48,294 nucleotides of DNA. Source: UMGS1696 sp964457685 (GTDB taxonomy: Bacteria; Bacillota; Clostridia; Oscillospirales; CAG-272). Both the position numbers and the translations under genes were made by a program. Below, piece after piece: positions 15,786 to 24,521 of this stretch. The notes under the pieces are model-generated. The model saw only the letters and a program-made list of their open reading frames with translations. It was not told where the DNA came from and ran no database searches. The stretch lies in the NCBI GenBank assembly GCA_964457685.1, contig CAYWFS010000009.1, forward strand, positions 1 through 48,294. The letters are read 5' to 3'. Positions within the stretch are counted from its first letter, which is position 1. The number at the start of each line of letters is the position of its first letter.

Positions 15786-16823
15786 TTATACGTTAAGGTA
15801 GCCTGCAAGAACCTTTATTGTATTGTAAACTCCGTCAATGTGGGAACGCTCGTAACCATGGCTTGCGTAAACTCCCGCACCGATAAGTCCGTGACGGATG
15901 TCGTGTCCCGCACTGAGTGTAGCTTCAACATCGGAGCCGTAGTGGGGGTATACGTCAATTGCGTAGTCGGCTTCGGTTTTCTTTGCGGCTTCGATGAGCT
16001 TTCCGACAACATCATAGGAGTAAGGACCGCCCGAATCCTTTACGCAGATGGAAACCTGCTTTTCGGTGCATGAGAGTCCGTCTCCCACACATCCCATATC
16101 AACGGATATAGCTTCGGTAACACCTGCGGGAACCGAGCCTGCACCGCCGTGACCTACTTCCTCGTATACGGTAATGTGGATGTAGGTACGTCTGCCGAGA
16201 GTAATCTTTTCGTCGGCAATGTACTTTGCAAAGCCGAGAAGAATACCTACAGAAAGCTTATCATCAAGGAATCTGCTCTTGATATAGCCTGTCTTTGTAA
16301 CTCTTGTTCTGGGGTTGAACGCAACTATATCTCCGACCTCGATACCAAGCTCTCTTGTGTCAGCGGCTGAATTTACGTCCTCGTCAAGAACTACTTCTGT
16401 GGTTGACCAGGTTCTCTTTGTGTCTCTGTAGCTTCCGTTTACATGGACGGAGGCATTGTTAAGCTGAAGTGTACCTTCGTATATTCTTCCGTCTCTTGTA
16501 TATACCTTTACGTCCTCTGTCTCAGCGTTTTCAGCCATCATTCCGCCGAGGGGAGTGAGAGTAAGTCTTCCCGAGCCTTTTATATCCGACACCATACCGC
16601 CGAGAGTATCTGTGTGTGCTTCAAGAAGAAGTGCGTCTTCGCTGTCTTCTCCTCCGAGGTCAATGAGAACTCCGCCTTTTTTCGTTATTACCGCTTCAAA
16701 GCCGAGTGCGGAAAACTCATCTCTAACCCACTCTGCCGCCTTTGCCGTAAATCCAGAGGGGCTGTCTATTCCGAGGAGAGACACTGCCTTTTCGGTTGCA
16801 AATTCCGCGTATTTTCTATCCAT
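15786..16823 (-). CDS. M42 family metallopeptidase (glutamyl/deblocking aminopeptidase type)
   Basis: 345 residues from ATG at 16823, chosen because GGAAGG lies eight bases upstream; a GTG three codons earlier overlaps that site. Dinuclear-metal motifs are complete: EAHTDTLG, SRFLDDK, EEVGHGGA (catalytic Glu pair), SVDMG, and the late His in YASHGYERSHID. M42 peptidases are cytosolic dodecameric aminopeptidases that trim short peptides. It has its own promoter (16856-16884) and terminator, so it is monocistronic. Confidence 0.92.
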   Translation of the reverse strand: MDRKYAEFATEKAVSLLGIDSPSGFTAKAAEWVRDEFSALGFEAVITKKGGVLIDLGGEDSEDALLLEAHTDTLGGMVSDIKGSGRLTLTPLGGMMAENAETEDVKVYTRDGRIYEGTLQLNNASVHVNGSYRDTKRTWSTTEVVLDEDVNSAADTRELGIEVGDIVAFNPRTRVTKTGYIKSRFLDDKLSVGILLGFAKYIADEKITLGRRTYIHITVYEEVGHGGAGSVPAGVTEAISVDMGCVGDGLSCTEKQVSICVKDSGGPYSYDVVGKLIEAAKKTEADYAIDVYPHYGSDVEATLSAGHDIRHGLIGAGVYASHGYERSHIDGVYNTIKVLAGYLNV

Positions 16824-16855
16824 ATCAGTCACCTTCCGATTAATTAATATTCTAC

Positions 16856-16884
16856 ATTATATCACACTGCCGCACGATAAGCAA
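16856..16884 (-). promoter_or_regulatory. Sigma-A promoter of the M42 peptidase gene
   Basis: Minus strand: -35 TTGCTT (complement of 16879-16884), 17-bp spacer ending TGA, -10 TATAAT (complement of 16856-16861). Confidence 0.7.
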
Positions 16885-16932
16885 GCGACTTTTCTCCGTC
16901 GGTCTCGAAAAACACGAAATTTGTCGTTCTAC

Positions 16933-16961
16933 TTGACATATTGTATATATTGTGCTAAAAT
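16933..16961 (+). promoter_or_regulatory. Sigma-A promoter of the SGNH hydrolase gene
   Basis: -35 TTGACA (16933-16938), 17-bp spacer ending TGC, -10 TAAAAT (16956-16961). Confidence 0.8.
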
Positions 16962-17005
16962 TTGAGCTGAAAACAAAACAAATTCAACGAAAGCAGGCAA
17001 ATAAA

Positions 17006-17665
17006 ATGGAACTTCAAGGCAAAAAGATAGTATTCCTCGGGGACAGCATTACAGAGGGTTGCGGAACGAGCGGTGTCGAGCATCACTTTGTAACACTTGT
17101 AGGCAAGGAGGGCGGCTTCAGAGAATCGAAAAACTACGGTATCGGCGGAACGAGAATCGCACGTCAGGCTGTAAAATACGGCGAAAACCTTTGGGACAGA
17201 GATTTCTGCTCCAGAATCGAAGAGCTTGACGAGGACGCTGACATAATCGGTGTATTCGGCGGTACAAACGACTTCGGACACGGCGACGCTCCCCTCGGAA
17301 CCTTTGCTGACCGTGACGTAAACACATTCTACGGTGCTTGCCATTACCTCATGAGCCATCTTATCGAACGCTATCCCGGAAAGACTATATTCTTCATGAC
17401 CCCTCTCCACAGACTTACTGAGGACAATCCCAAGGGAGACGGAAACAAGGCATACAATGTTGCACCGCTCAAGACCTACGTTGAGATAATCAGAGAGGTT
17501 GCGGAATACTACTCCATTCCCGTACTTGACCTTTATGCGGTAAGCGGAATCCAGCCCAAGGTAGAAATAATTCGTCAGAAATTCTGCCCCGACGGACTCC
17601 ATCCGAACGATGCAGGTCACGTTATACTCAAGGACAAGATTCTTGCGTTCCTTAGAACAATATAA
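17006..17665 (+). CDS. SGNH/GDSL-family hydrolase (esterase)
   Basis: 219 residues from ATG 17006; the in-frame start at 16952 overlaps the promoter -10 region and was rejected. Catalytic blocks: block I FLGDSITEG with Ser14, block III GGTNDF, block V DGLHPNDAGH with the Asp-His pair. There is no signal peptide, so it is cytosolic. SGNH enzymes of this length deacetylate sugars or cleave small esters; it may strip O-acetyl groups from imported glycan fragments, in keeping with the neighbouring glycosidase. Single-gene unit with its own promoter and terminator. Confidence 0.9.
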   Translation: MELQGKKIVFLGDSITEGCGTSGVEHHFVTLVGKEGGFRESKNYGIGGTRIARQAVKYGENLWDRDFCSRIEELDEDADIIGVFGGTNDFGHGDAPLGTFADRDVNTFYGACHYLMSHLIERYPGKTIFFMTPLHRLTEDNPKGDGNKAYNVAPLKTYVEIIREVAEYYSIPVLDLYAVSGIQPKVEIIRQKFCPDGLHPNDAGHVILKDKILAFLRTI

Positions 17666-17711
17666 TTAATTGTTCAACACTGTAATTGTTCTGAACAACA
17701 TAATCAAAGCA

Positions 17712-17755
17712 AAAAAATATCGGACAGCCAAACGGTTATCCGATATTTTATTTTT
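17712..17755. terminator. Bidirectional terminator between the SGNH and CotH genes
   Basis: AAATATCGGA pairs with TCCGATATTT (about 17715-17748), with A-rich and T-rich flanks on both sides; the genes converge here. Confidence 0.85.
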
Positions 17756-17756
17756 G

Positions 17757-20700
17757 TTAATTCATGAAGAAGATGTAGTCTGCGTCAACTGCATTTGAGC
17801 CGTTCTGACCGCTTCTGCTCTTTATAACGCTGTAGGAGCCGTCGGACTTCTTTCCGATAATCTCTATTGCGTTATATTTTCCGCTTTCTCTGAGTTCGCT
17901 TGCGGGAATGCTTATCTTGCCGTTTTCGGGAGTGAAGTCTCCGAGTGACACGCCGTTCAGCATTACTTCAAGAGATGTAAACTGATTGCTTGTCTTTACG
18001 CTGAGTACAAGTTCATCTCCGACTATCTCCGCACCCTTGAGGATAACGGTCTTGCTTTCGTTGAAGTAGCCGAAGGACTCGATAAGAGTATCGGGAGTTT
18101 CAAACTGCTTGTCCATCCAGTTACGTCTGTTGTTCATCCAGTCTCTGAACAGCTTTATCTCGTCCTCATAGGAAACATTGTAATACCAGCGTTTGTTGTC
18201 TATCTCCGCGGATTCCTTTATCTCCTCGGAAAGAGTATCGAGCTGTGCAAACATATTGTCGAGATTTACGCCGATTTCCTGCCATCTTTCCCAAAGCTGT
18301 AAAATGAAGTTCGGGTCGTTATACAAAGCACGGTACCAGTATTCTCTGTCCTGGCTCTCGCTGTGCCACCATGTATTGTACTTTCCGCTGTTTCCGCCGA
18401 GGTTTACATGGTTACCGCTTGTCCAGTCCATATCCCAAATAGGTCCGAATACGAGCTTTTCGCCGACATCCTTATACATATAGCAGCTCTTAAAGAGAAG
18501 CTCTACGTTTTTGAATACCTGGTTTACCATCCAGAAGTCTATAAACGAGCCTACGTCCATATAATCGCTGTAGGTAAGTCCGTCGGAGTTCAGTCTGTTC
18601 GGAGAGTAGATAGCGTCCTCCATATCCTGAATGTAGTTTTTAAGCTCATTCATCATCTCACTGTTTGTGGAGAGATATTCGGGGGAGCTTATCATAAGCT
18701 TCATATCGTTTTCGGTGGTAAACTTTGAAACTTCGTCATAGTATGCGTCGTTTTCGATGAGGTAACCGCCGCTTATATCGAATTCGGAGGTATCATAGTA
18801 ATCGGAGATTGTGTAATTTCCGAACTTTCCGCTTGTTATCCATGAAAGATTAGATACGAGCTTATCTTCAAGGGCATCTCTTTCATCTTTGGAAAGCTCC
18901 TCTGCCTTTGCTATAGCCTTTGCAACGTCTTCCGCAACATCCTCCCAGTCGAATATGTCAACTCTGCCGCTGTCAACACGAATGTTTTCGGAAAGCTGAT
19001 AGAGACCGCAATATTCGCCGTTGTAGATAAGGTTTACAAGGGTGGATTCGCAGTATACCATACCAAGCTCACCGCTGAGGTCGTATGCAAGCTTGTTTCT
19101 GAGGTTTGTTCTGTCGAATGCATTTGCAAGGAGTACCCAGTGCTTGCTTTCACCCATTCCGAACAGGTCTGTCTTTTTATCGAGCTTCAATCTGAACGGA
19201 CGCTTTGCCTGATATGCCGTGGAGTTACCTCTGAGCTTTATCTTTGTGTCACCGTTATACGATGTTGATGTATATCCCTCGGTGGAATAGATTGTAATAT
19301 GTGCATCGGAATATGAACCCTTTGAGAGGTCATAGTAGCCTGCGTCACATTCAACGGAAACCGAAGGAAGTGTGCTGTAGTAGAAATATGTGTTATCGCA
19401 ACCCGATACGGAAAGCATGATTACACAGTTGAGCATGGTATCGTCAAGAGTGAAGGTACCGCTTGTGGAGATTTCGTTCTTTACGCTTTCGCCTGTGTCA
19501 GCCTTATATGCAAGCCAGTTGTAGGTAGAGCCTTCGGAGTAGTTTACGGCGGTAAGAGTCTGCTTTCCGTCATAGCCTATAGAGCCTCTGAGGTTTGAGT
19601 CTACCTTCAATGTGTAGCTGTTGCTTATTCCGTCCATGGTTGCGGTAAGAACTACTGTCTTTGAGCCGGCTTCCGGAGTGGTAACAACAGCTCTTGCACC
19701 GTCTATCTTAATGTAGTCTGTATCCGAGGATACCCATTCAACCGTTTTTCCGAACATTTCGGTAGTTAACTCGAAGTTCTCGGTAACCTTATTTACGTTG
19801 TCACCGGAGGCAAGCTTTACGCTGACAAAATCAAGAGGAGTATACATACCGCTGTCAAGTACGATGTTGAGAAGCGGATATCTTCCCTCTTCTATCGACC
19901 ATGAGCTGCCGCTGAGTTCTATCTTTCCGTCTGTGAGTGTGCTTGTGGACTTTGTTTTACCGTTGTAGTTGGTGTCAACGGAATATCCCGCACGGTAGTA
20001 TACGTTTGCTGTGCTTATCACATGGGAGTCGCCCGCCGCAATGGAATGGCTCTTTGAACCCTCGTGATATACCGTACCGAGCATAAGTACATTTGTAAGC
20101 TCACCGAGATCAGAGCCTCTTATACGACCGATAAGTCCGCTTGTGTAGTTGGATCTGCCGTAGTTTTCACCAGTTACGTTAATATTGGAAAGGATATTTG
20201 TTATCTTTATTCCGTTGTTGTTAAGTCCTGTACTGTCGCTTGTACGGCACTGACCGATCAACGCACCGAATCCGAGGCTGTCTCCGCTTCCGGCTGTCTT
20301 TATGTCAAGCTCACCCGACATAAGAGCCACGTTATCTATTGTAACATAACCGTCAGCCTGACCGATAAGAACGGCACAGGTAGCAGGGGCATTGATAGTA
20401 CCGGTAACGCTTGCGTTTTTGATTATGAGATTCTTGATTACTGCAGGGGCGTTTTCATTTTTTGAAGCAACCGTTCCGAAAAGACCAACGTGTTCTCTTT
20501 CGGCGGATGAAACGGAAATGGTAAGTCCGTATATCGTGTGTCCGCGTCCGTCAAACGTACCCGAGAATACGTTGCTACCCTCTACGATACCGCATTCACT
20601 TGCCGCACCGCCTATGGGAGTAAACGCACCGTACTCGCTCATATCTATATCCGCAACAAGGACGTAATCTCCGTCAAGGGGATATTTTTTGTCGTTACCT

Positions 20701-20945
20701 ATCTTCGCAAGCTCCTTTGCGTTCGAGATGGCGATTCCGTCAACCTTTTTTGCGTCATCGTCTATCTTACCGCTGGGTCGAAGCTCTTCGCCGACTGTGC
20801 CGACTGTCTCCGATGTACCGACGTTTTCCGTTATATCCGTCTCATTCCCTGCCTCTGTTTTGGTACATGAAACGGACTGTAGAAGCATAAGCATTGCAAG
20901 AAGTGCCGATGCTATCATTTTTCCGGTCTTTGCTCTTTTCATCAT
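17757..20945 (-). CDS. CotH-domain lipoprotein with N-terminal GLUG-like repeats
   Basis: 1062 residues; double ATG start (20945/20942). The leader MMKRAKTGKMIASALLAML ends in LLQSVSC, a lipobox-like site, so it is probably a lipoprotein. Residues 65-350 have GLUG-like features (VFSGTFDGRGHTIYGL, HVGLFGTV, GALIGQ). An Ig-like stretch follows (WVSSDTDYIKIDG). Then comes a CotH domain: IKLRGNSTAYQAKRPFRLKL, WVLLANAFDRTNLRNKLAYD, YNGEYCGLYQLSENI and GPIWDMDWTSGN, the last holding the catalytic Asp pair of CotH protein kinases. Family knowledge: CotH phosphorylates spore-coat proteins in Bacillus; large secreted versions exist in gut Clostridia with unknown targets. A short C-terminal beta domain ends the protein. 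Confidence 0.85.
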   Translation of the reverse strand: MMKRAKTGKMIASALLAMLMLLQSVSCTKTEAGNETDITENVGTSETVGTVGEELRPSGKIDDDAKKVDGIAISNAKELAKIGNDKKYPLDGDYVLVADIDMSEYGAFTPIGGAASECGIVEGSNVFSGTFDGRGHTIYGLTISVSSAEREHVGLFGTVASKNENAPAVIKNLIIKNASVTGTINAPATCAVLIGQADGYVTIDNVALMSGELDIKTAGSGDSLGFGALIGQCRTSDSTGLNNNGIKITNILSNINVTGENYGRSNYTSGLIGRIRGSDLGELTNVLMLGTVYHEGSKSHSIAAGDSHVISTANVYYRAGYSVDTNYNGKTKSTSTLTDGKIELSGSSWSIEEGRYPLLNIVLDSGMYTPLDFVSVKLASGDNVNKVTENFELTTEMFGKTVEWVSSDTDYIKIDGARAVVTTPEAGSKTVVLTATMDGISNSYTLKVDSNLRGSIGYDGKQTLTAVNYSEGSTYNWLAYKADTGESVKNEISTSGTFTLDDTMLNCVIMLSVSGCDNTYFYYSTLPSVSVECDAGYYDLSKGSYSDAHITIYSTEGYTSTSYNGDTKIKLRGNSTAYQAKRPFRLKLDKKTDLFGMGESKHWVLLANAFDRTNLRNKLAYDLSGELGMVYCESTLVNLIYNGEYCGLYQLSENIRVDSGRVDIFDWEDVAEDVAKAIAKAEELSKDERDALEDKLVSNLSWITSGKFGNYTISDYYDTSEFDISGGYLIENDAYYDEVSKFTTENDMKLMISSPEYLSTNSEMMNELKNYIQDMEDAIYSPNRLNSDGLTYSDYMDVGSFIDFWMVNQVFKNVELLFKSCYMYKDVGEKLVFGPIWDMDWTSGNHVNLGGNSGKYNTWWHSESQDREYWYRALYNDPNFILQLWERWQEIGVNLDNMFAQLDTLSEEIKESAEIDNKRWYYNVSYEDEIKLFRDWMNNRRNWMDKQFETPDTLIESFGYFNESKTVILKGAEIVGDELVLSVKTSNQFTSLEVMLNGVSLGDFTPENGKISIPASELRESGKYNAIEIIGKKSDGSYSVIKSRSGQNGSNAVDADYIFFMN

Positions 20946-20983
20946 AATTTATATTGTCCTTTGGCTTTGTTTTGTACGACTAA

Positions 20984-20992
20984 TTATATCAC
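20984..20992 (-). promoter_or_regulatory. Extended -10 promoter of the CotH gene
   Basis: Minus strand TGA-TATAAT (complement of 20984-20992). The -35 region is poor (ATGGAT at 17 bp), so this relies on the extended -10. Confidence 0.5.
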
Positions 20993-21087
20993 ACCGATTT
21001 TCAAAAATCCATATCACACGAGGATATTCCGCTTTTTCAACAGTAATCCTCCGCTGTTTTTGGTGCTTTTGCACATACGAACACATA

Positions 21088-21121
21088 CAAAAAACTCCCA
21101 CACGGCATAGTGGGAGCTTTA
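21088..21121 (-). terminator. Terminator of the Gld-type ABC operon
   Basis: CTCCCAC (21095-21101) pairs with GTGGGAG (21110-21116); on the minus strand it is followed by a TTTTTT tract. Confidence 0.85.
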
Positions 21122-21140
21122 AGCTTATAAAACCTTTTTA

Positions 21141-22145
21141 TCAGTCTTCTCCATCCTCGGAGATTTCATTTTCGGACGGTGTATAGTCGATATACGAAAG
21201 TATATTTTCCGCCGTCTCCGTATCGAGAGGATAGGTTATATTTGAGCCTTGGAGCATGAAGTAATATTCACCCTCGCTTTCTCCTATCTCAACGGAGTAG
21301 CCTGTATCGAGATATACCGTTGTTTCGTTTCCGTCTGCGTCTGTCGAGGTCTTAGCTTTCTTGTAGTTTATGCTTACACCCAGGCTTCCGTCAAGTCCGT
21401 ACTGAGCCTTTTCCGCATCCTCAGTGTAGTAATCCAAACATGAGCTTGTCGGGAGAGAGGAGACAATATCGGTGAGAGCTTCTATCGCAGTCTCATCCTC
21501 GAGCTTGTTTTCGTCCTCTCCGTTCTTGACTGTTACAAAGTTGACGTAGGAAGTGTCACTCCAGTCTGAATACGGGACGGTATCGAGAACCATGAGGTCA
21601 TCGAGATTGTAGTTGAAATACGAAAGGAGACCCGAGGCTATCATATAAATATCCCCGTCAGCCATAAAGTAATATGCGGAATTGAACGAATTGTAGTCGC
21701 CTATTTTATATTCGCACTTTGTTCCGTCGGAATACTTTACGCTGATTTCATATGCAGGTTCGTCAAGTCCGTAATCTGCGTCTTCTCCTTCATCAACCGT
21801 GCATTTCACCGCTATCTGAGCTATTGCGGCCGCCATTTTCGCAACGGTAGTCTGGTCAAGGGGGAAGTTTTCGTCATCCTTATACACCCATGATGAGCCT
21901 GAAACAATGAAATCAAGCTTATCTTCGCCGCTTCTTTGATAGGAAAGTGCGGTCATCGTGGTGTAGTCGTATTCCGCTATCATAATATCTGCGTTTTCTG
22001 CCGCTTCAAGTGCCGCTTCTTCAGCCTCTTTTCTGTCGTTCGAGGATGAAAGAGCCTTATATCCGACAAGAAGTGCGACAAGAACAACGAGAAGTGCGAC
22101 AAGAGGGATGTATTTGTTGTTTTTCTTTTTTGTTTTCTGTGCCAT
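21141..22145 (-). CDS. DUF4340 domain-containing protein
   Basis: 334 residues. A basic start (MAQKTKKKNNKY) and one transmembrane helix (IPLVALLVVLVALLVGYKAL) place the rest outside the membrane. The body repeats a DUF4340-like unit: DKLDFIVSGSSWVYKDDENFPLD, then YGLDEPAYEISVKYSDGTKCEYKIGDYN. It is the last gene of a four-gene operon (9-bp gap to the GldG-like gene). DUF4340 proteins regularly accompany GldG/ABC-2 systems in bacteria; their substrate is unknown. The acidic tail ends before a strong terminator. Confidence 0.85.
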   Translation of the reverse strand: MAQKTKKKNNKYIPLVALLVVLVALLVGYKALSSSNDRKEAEEAALEAAENADIMIAEYDYTTMTALSYQRSGEDKLDFIVSGSSWVYKDDENFPLDQTTVAKMAAAIAQIAVKCTVDEGEDADYGLDEPAYEISVKYSDGTKCEYKIGDYNSFNSAYYFMADGDIYMIASGLLSYFNYNLDDLMVLDTVPYSDWSDTSYVNFVTVKNGEDENKLEDETAIEALTDIVSSLPTSSCLDYYTEDAEKAQYGLDGSLGVSINYKKAKTSTDADGNETTVYLDTGYSVEIGESEGEYYFMLQGSNITYPLDTETAENILSYIDYTPSENEISEDGED

Positions 22146-22154
22146 GTTTTCTCC

Positions 22155-23633
22155 TTACGCTTTTCTTCTTCTCCACCAAACGATAAAGCCGAGAGCGAAC
22201 ACGGAGATAGGTACAATGAAGACTACCACTATCGACCAAAGTGTAGCTTCGCCTGCGGTCACTGTAAGAGACTCTACCTGAAGCTGCTTTGCCATTATGG
22301 AAAGATTTATCTTGTTTTCGCACATCCATCCCGTAGCTGCCATGAATACGCTTGAGTTACCGCCGGATACCCACGAGTCCGCACTTTCATCAACTAAAGC
22401 AGGAGATGAGAACCAAACGAACTTATAGCTGTCATTTCTTGTGCCGTCTGCGGAATCTGTAACGGACGCACCGATATATACCATTCCGGAAATGTCGCCG
22501 TCTTCCTTTTCAAGCGTTTCCGCATTCAGATTAGACTTAACATATGCACCGGATGTTGTGGCAAGAAGTGCGTTTACATCGTGAGTGCCGTCGGAAATAA
22601 TTCCGTGAGCCGCATTTGCAAAGACGTAAATATTGGAATCGGAAAGCATGGAGAGAGGTTCTGTTGAGGTTGAGCCGAGATTCGGGAGGAGGTAGTGCGG
22701 ATACATCATGTAGTTGTTCTGTGATGTTTCAACAACGATACCGTCAACCGATTCGAGTCCGACCTTTTTCGCAAGTGAAGTAAGGTTCGGCATACTGCTT
22801 GAATTAAAGGACAACGCACCTGTGATAAGGATAATATTACCGCCTTCATCGAGATATTCGGAGAGAAGATTTAACTCCGGTTCGGAAATATCGGAGGTAG
22901 GTACGTTAAGCACAACTGCGGAAGCGTCTTCGGGAACGGACTCAAGCGTGAGAATGGAGATAGTTTCCGTCTCGATGTTTTCCGCTGTGTAGTATGAGAG
23001 GTATGTGCTGCTCATTTCAGTCTCACCGTGACCTGTAAGGAAGTAGGTCTTCGGAAGATCGTCTCTCGTTACATAGTCAAGTGCGGTAGTGAAGCAAAGC
23101 TCACCGTTGAAGTAGGGAGTACCGCTCGGCATCTGACCGTAGTAATAGTAGTAGTAAAGCTCTTCTTCACTGTAGGTCGTGGTGTAGATTTCGTAGTAGT
23201 CTATCGCATAGCTTCTCTTTCCGCTTACCGCTATTACGGAGTTCTGGGAGAGAGATTCGCTTGTATACTGTTCGATAAACGTGGGATTTGTTATGGGGTC
23301 TGCCGTTTTTACGCTGATGTGGGAGTTCATTGCGGCATATCTGTCGAGAAGCTCGAGTATTGTGGAGTTTTCGTTTCCTCTCTGAGCTACCAGATAGAAA
23401 ACAACGTCGTCTTCAACCGAGTCTATGACCGCTTCCGTTTCTTCACCTATGGAATAAAGTTCGAGAGCGGACATATCGTACTTTGTGAGAGTTGACGGAA
23501 GCTCTCCGACAAGCAGATTCACAACCACAACAACCGCAACAACTACAGCTGTCATGGTAATGGAAAAGGTTCCTATTTTGAGATATTTTTTATTTAACCC
23601 GTTTTTCTTCGGAGTTTTTGTTGCGTTATTCAT
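22155..23633 (-). CDS. GldG-like ABC transporter auxiliary protein
   Basis: 492 residues. An N-terminal membrane anchor (ITMTAVVVAVVVVVNLLVGEL) and a C-terminal helix (TLWSIVVVFIVPISVFALGFIVW) followed by RRRKA bracket a large extracytoplasmic domain. This contains a ThuA/GATase-like auxiliary fold seen in GldG: TYFLTGHGE, then VLNVPTSDISEPELNLLSEYLDEGGNIILITG. In Bacteroidetes GldG acts with GldF and GldA in a gliding-associated ABC complex. In Firmicutes, related sets occur without gliding, and their role is unsettled. Gaps of 9 and 16 bp to its neighbours show operon membership. Confidence 0.87.
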   Translation of the reverse strand: MNNATKTPKKNGLNKKYLKIGTFSITMTAVVVAVVVVVNLLVGELPSTLTKYDMSALELYSIGEETEAVIDSVEDDVVFYLVAQRGNENSTILELLDRYAAMNSHISVKTADPITNPTFIEQYTSESLSQNSVIAVSGKRSYAIDYYEIYTTTYSEEELYYYYYYGQMPSGTPYFNGELCFTTALDYVTRDDLPKTYFLTGHGETEMSSTYLSYYTAENIETETISILTLESVPEDASAVVLNVPTSDISEPELNLLSEYLDEGGNIILITGALSFNSSSMPNLTSLAKKVGLESVDGIVVETSQNNYMMYPHYLLPNLGSTSTEPLSMLSDSNIYVFANAAHGIISDGTHDVNALLATTSGAYVKSNLNAETLEKEDGDISGMVYIGASVTDSADGTRNDSYKFVWFSSPALVDESADSWVSGGNSSVFMAATGWMCENKINLSIMAKQLQVESLTVTAGEATLWSIVVVFIVPISVFALGFIVWWRRRKA

Positions 23634-23649
23634 GTTGTCTCCTTCTGGA

Positions 23650-24513
23650 TTAATTCCATCTTTTCTTTTCCATTGACTGAACTGTAAGGTAGACGAACAG
23701 TGCAGATACAGAAATATAGAACACTACTACGGTCATATCGAATATACCGTTCTGGAACGAGGTAAGTCCGTCAAACAGAGCAAGTGACGAAAGCAGATTC
23801 GGAATAAGTCCCTCAAGCAGAGAGGAATCCGCAAGGTAAACAAGCACCGATACTGCGATGAGAGCTACCGACGCACACGAAGAAACGACGGAATTTTTTA
23901 TAAGGCTCTGAATAATGAAGCCTGCCACTATCGAAAGAACAACAAGTCCCGCAAGAGAAGCTGTGGCAGAGGTGGGATACATTGTGGAAAGTCCGGACAT
24001 GAAGTTTATAAGTATCATGACAAGAAGGCTTATTACCGCAGAAATAACCTGGCTTTCGGTAAGGGATGAAATAAACATACCTATCGAGATGAGTGCGGCA
24101 CCGAGAAGGAAGAACGCAAACAGAGTAGCATATGCAGTCGAAAGATATACCGTTCCGAATGAACAAAGGATAAGCGGATAAAGTGCCATAACAGCACACG
24201 GAACAAGAAGCACGGTAAGCATTGCAAAAAACTTAGCCATGACTACGGATGTCACGCTTATCGGCAGAGAATACAGCAGCTGATCCGTTCTCGAATGCTT
24301 TTCTTCCGCAAAGGAACGCATGGTAAGCACGGGTACGGTAAGCAGGAAGATAAACGAAACGGCGGAAAGTACATATTCAAAGTTCGGATAAAGTCCGTTC
24401 AGGTTGTAAGCCACCATATATATACCGGCCATAAGCAGGAGAAAGCCCGTGAAGATAGCCCCCGTCATTCCGGTGAAATAGCTTTTCAGTTCTTTTTTAT
24501 ATAATGCATTCAT
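23650..24513 (-). CDS. ABC-2 type transporter permease (GldF-like)
   Basis: 287 residues with about six transmembrane helices. It opens MNALYKKELKSYFTGMTGAIFTGFLLLMAG, then LLTVPVLTMRSFAEEKHSRTDQLLYSLPISVTSVV, the hallmark cytoplasmic coupling loop of ABC-2 permeases. It pairs with the ATPase encoded 8 bp upstream and the GldG-like auxiliary subunit downstream. Substrate unknown; membrane-embedded export or gating role inferred from family. Confidence 0.9.
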   Translation of the reverse strand: MNALYKKELKSYFTGMTGAIFTGFLLLMAGIYMVAYNLNGLYPNFEYVLSAVSFIFLLTVPVLTMRSFAEEKHSRTDQLLYSLPISVTSVVMAKFFAMLTVLLVPCAVMALYPLILCSFGTVYLSTAYATLFAFFLLGAALISIGMFISSLTESQVISAVISLLVMILINFMSGLSTMYPTSATASLAGLVVLSIVAGFIIQSLIKNSVVSSCASVALIAVSVLVYLADSSLLEGLIPNLLSSLALFDGLTSFQNGIFDMTVVVFYISVSALFVYLTVQSMEKKRWN

Positions 24514-24521
24514 TTTGTTTT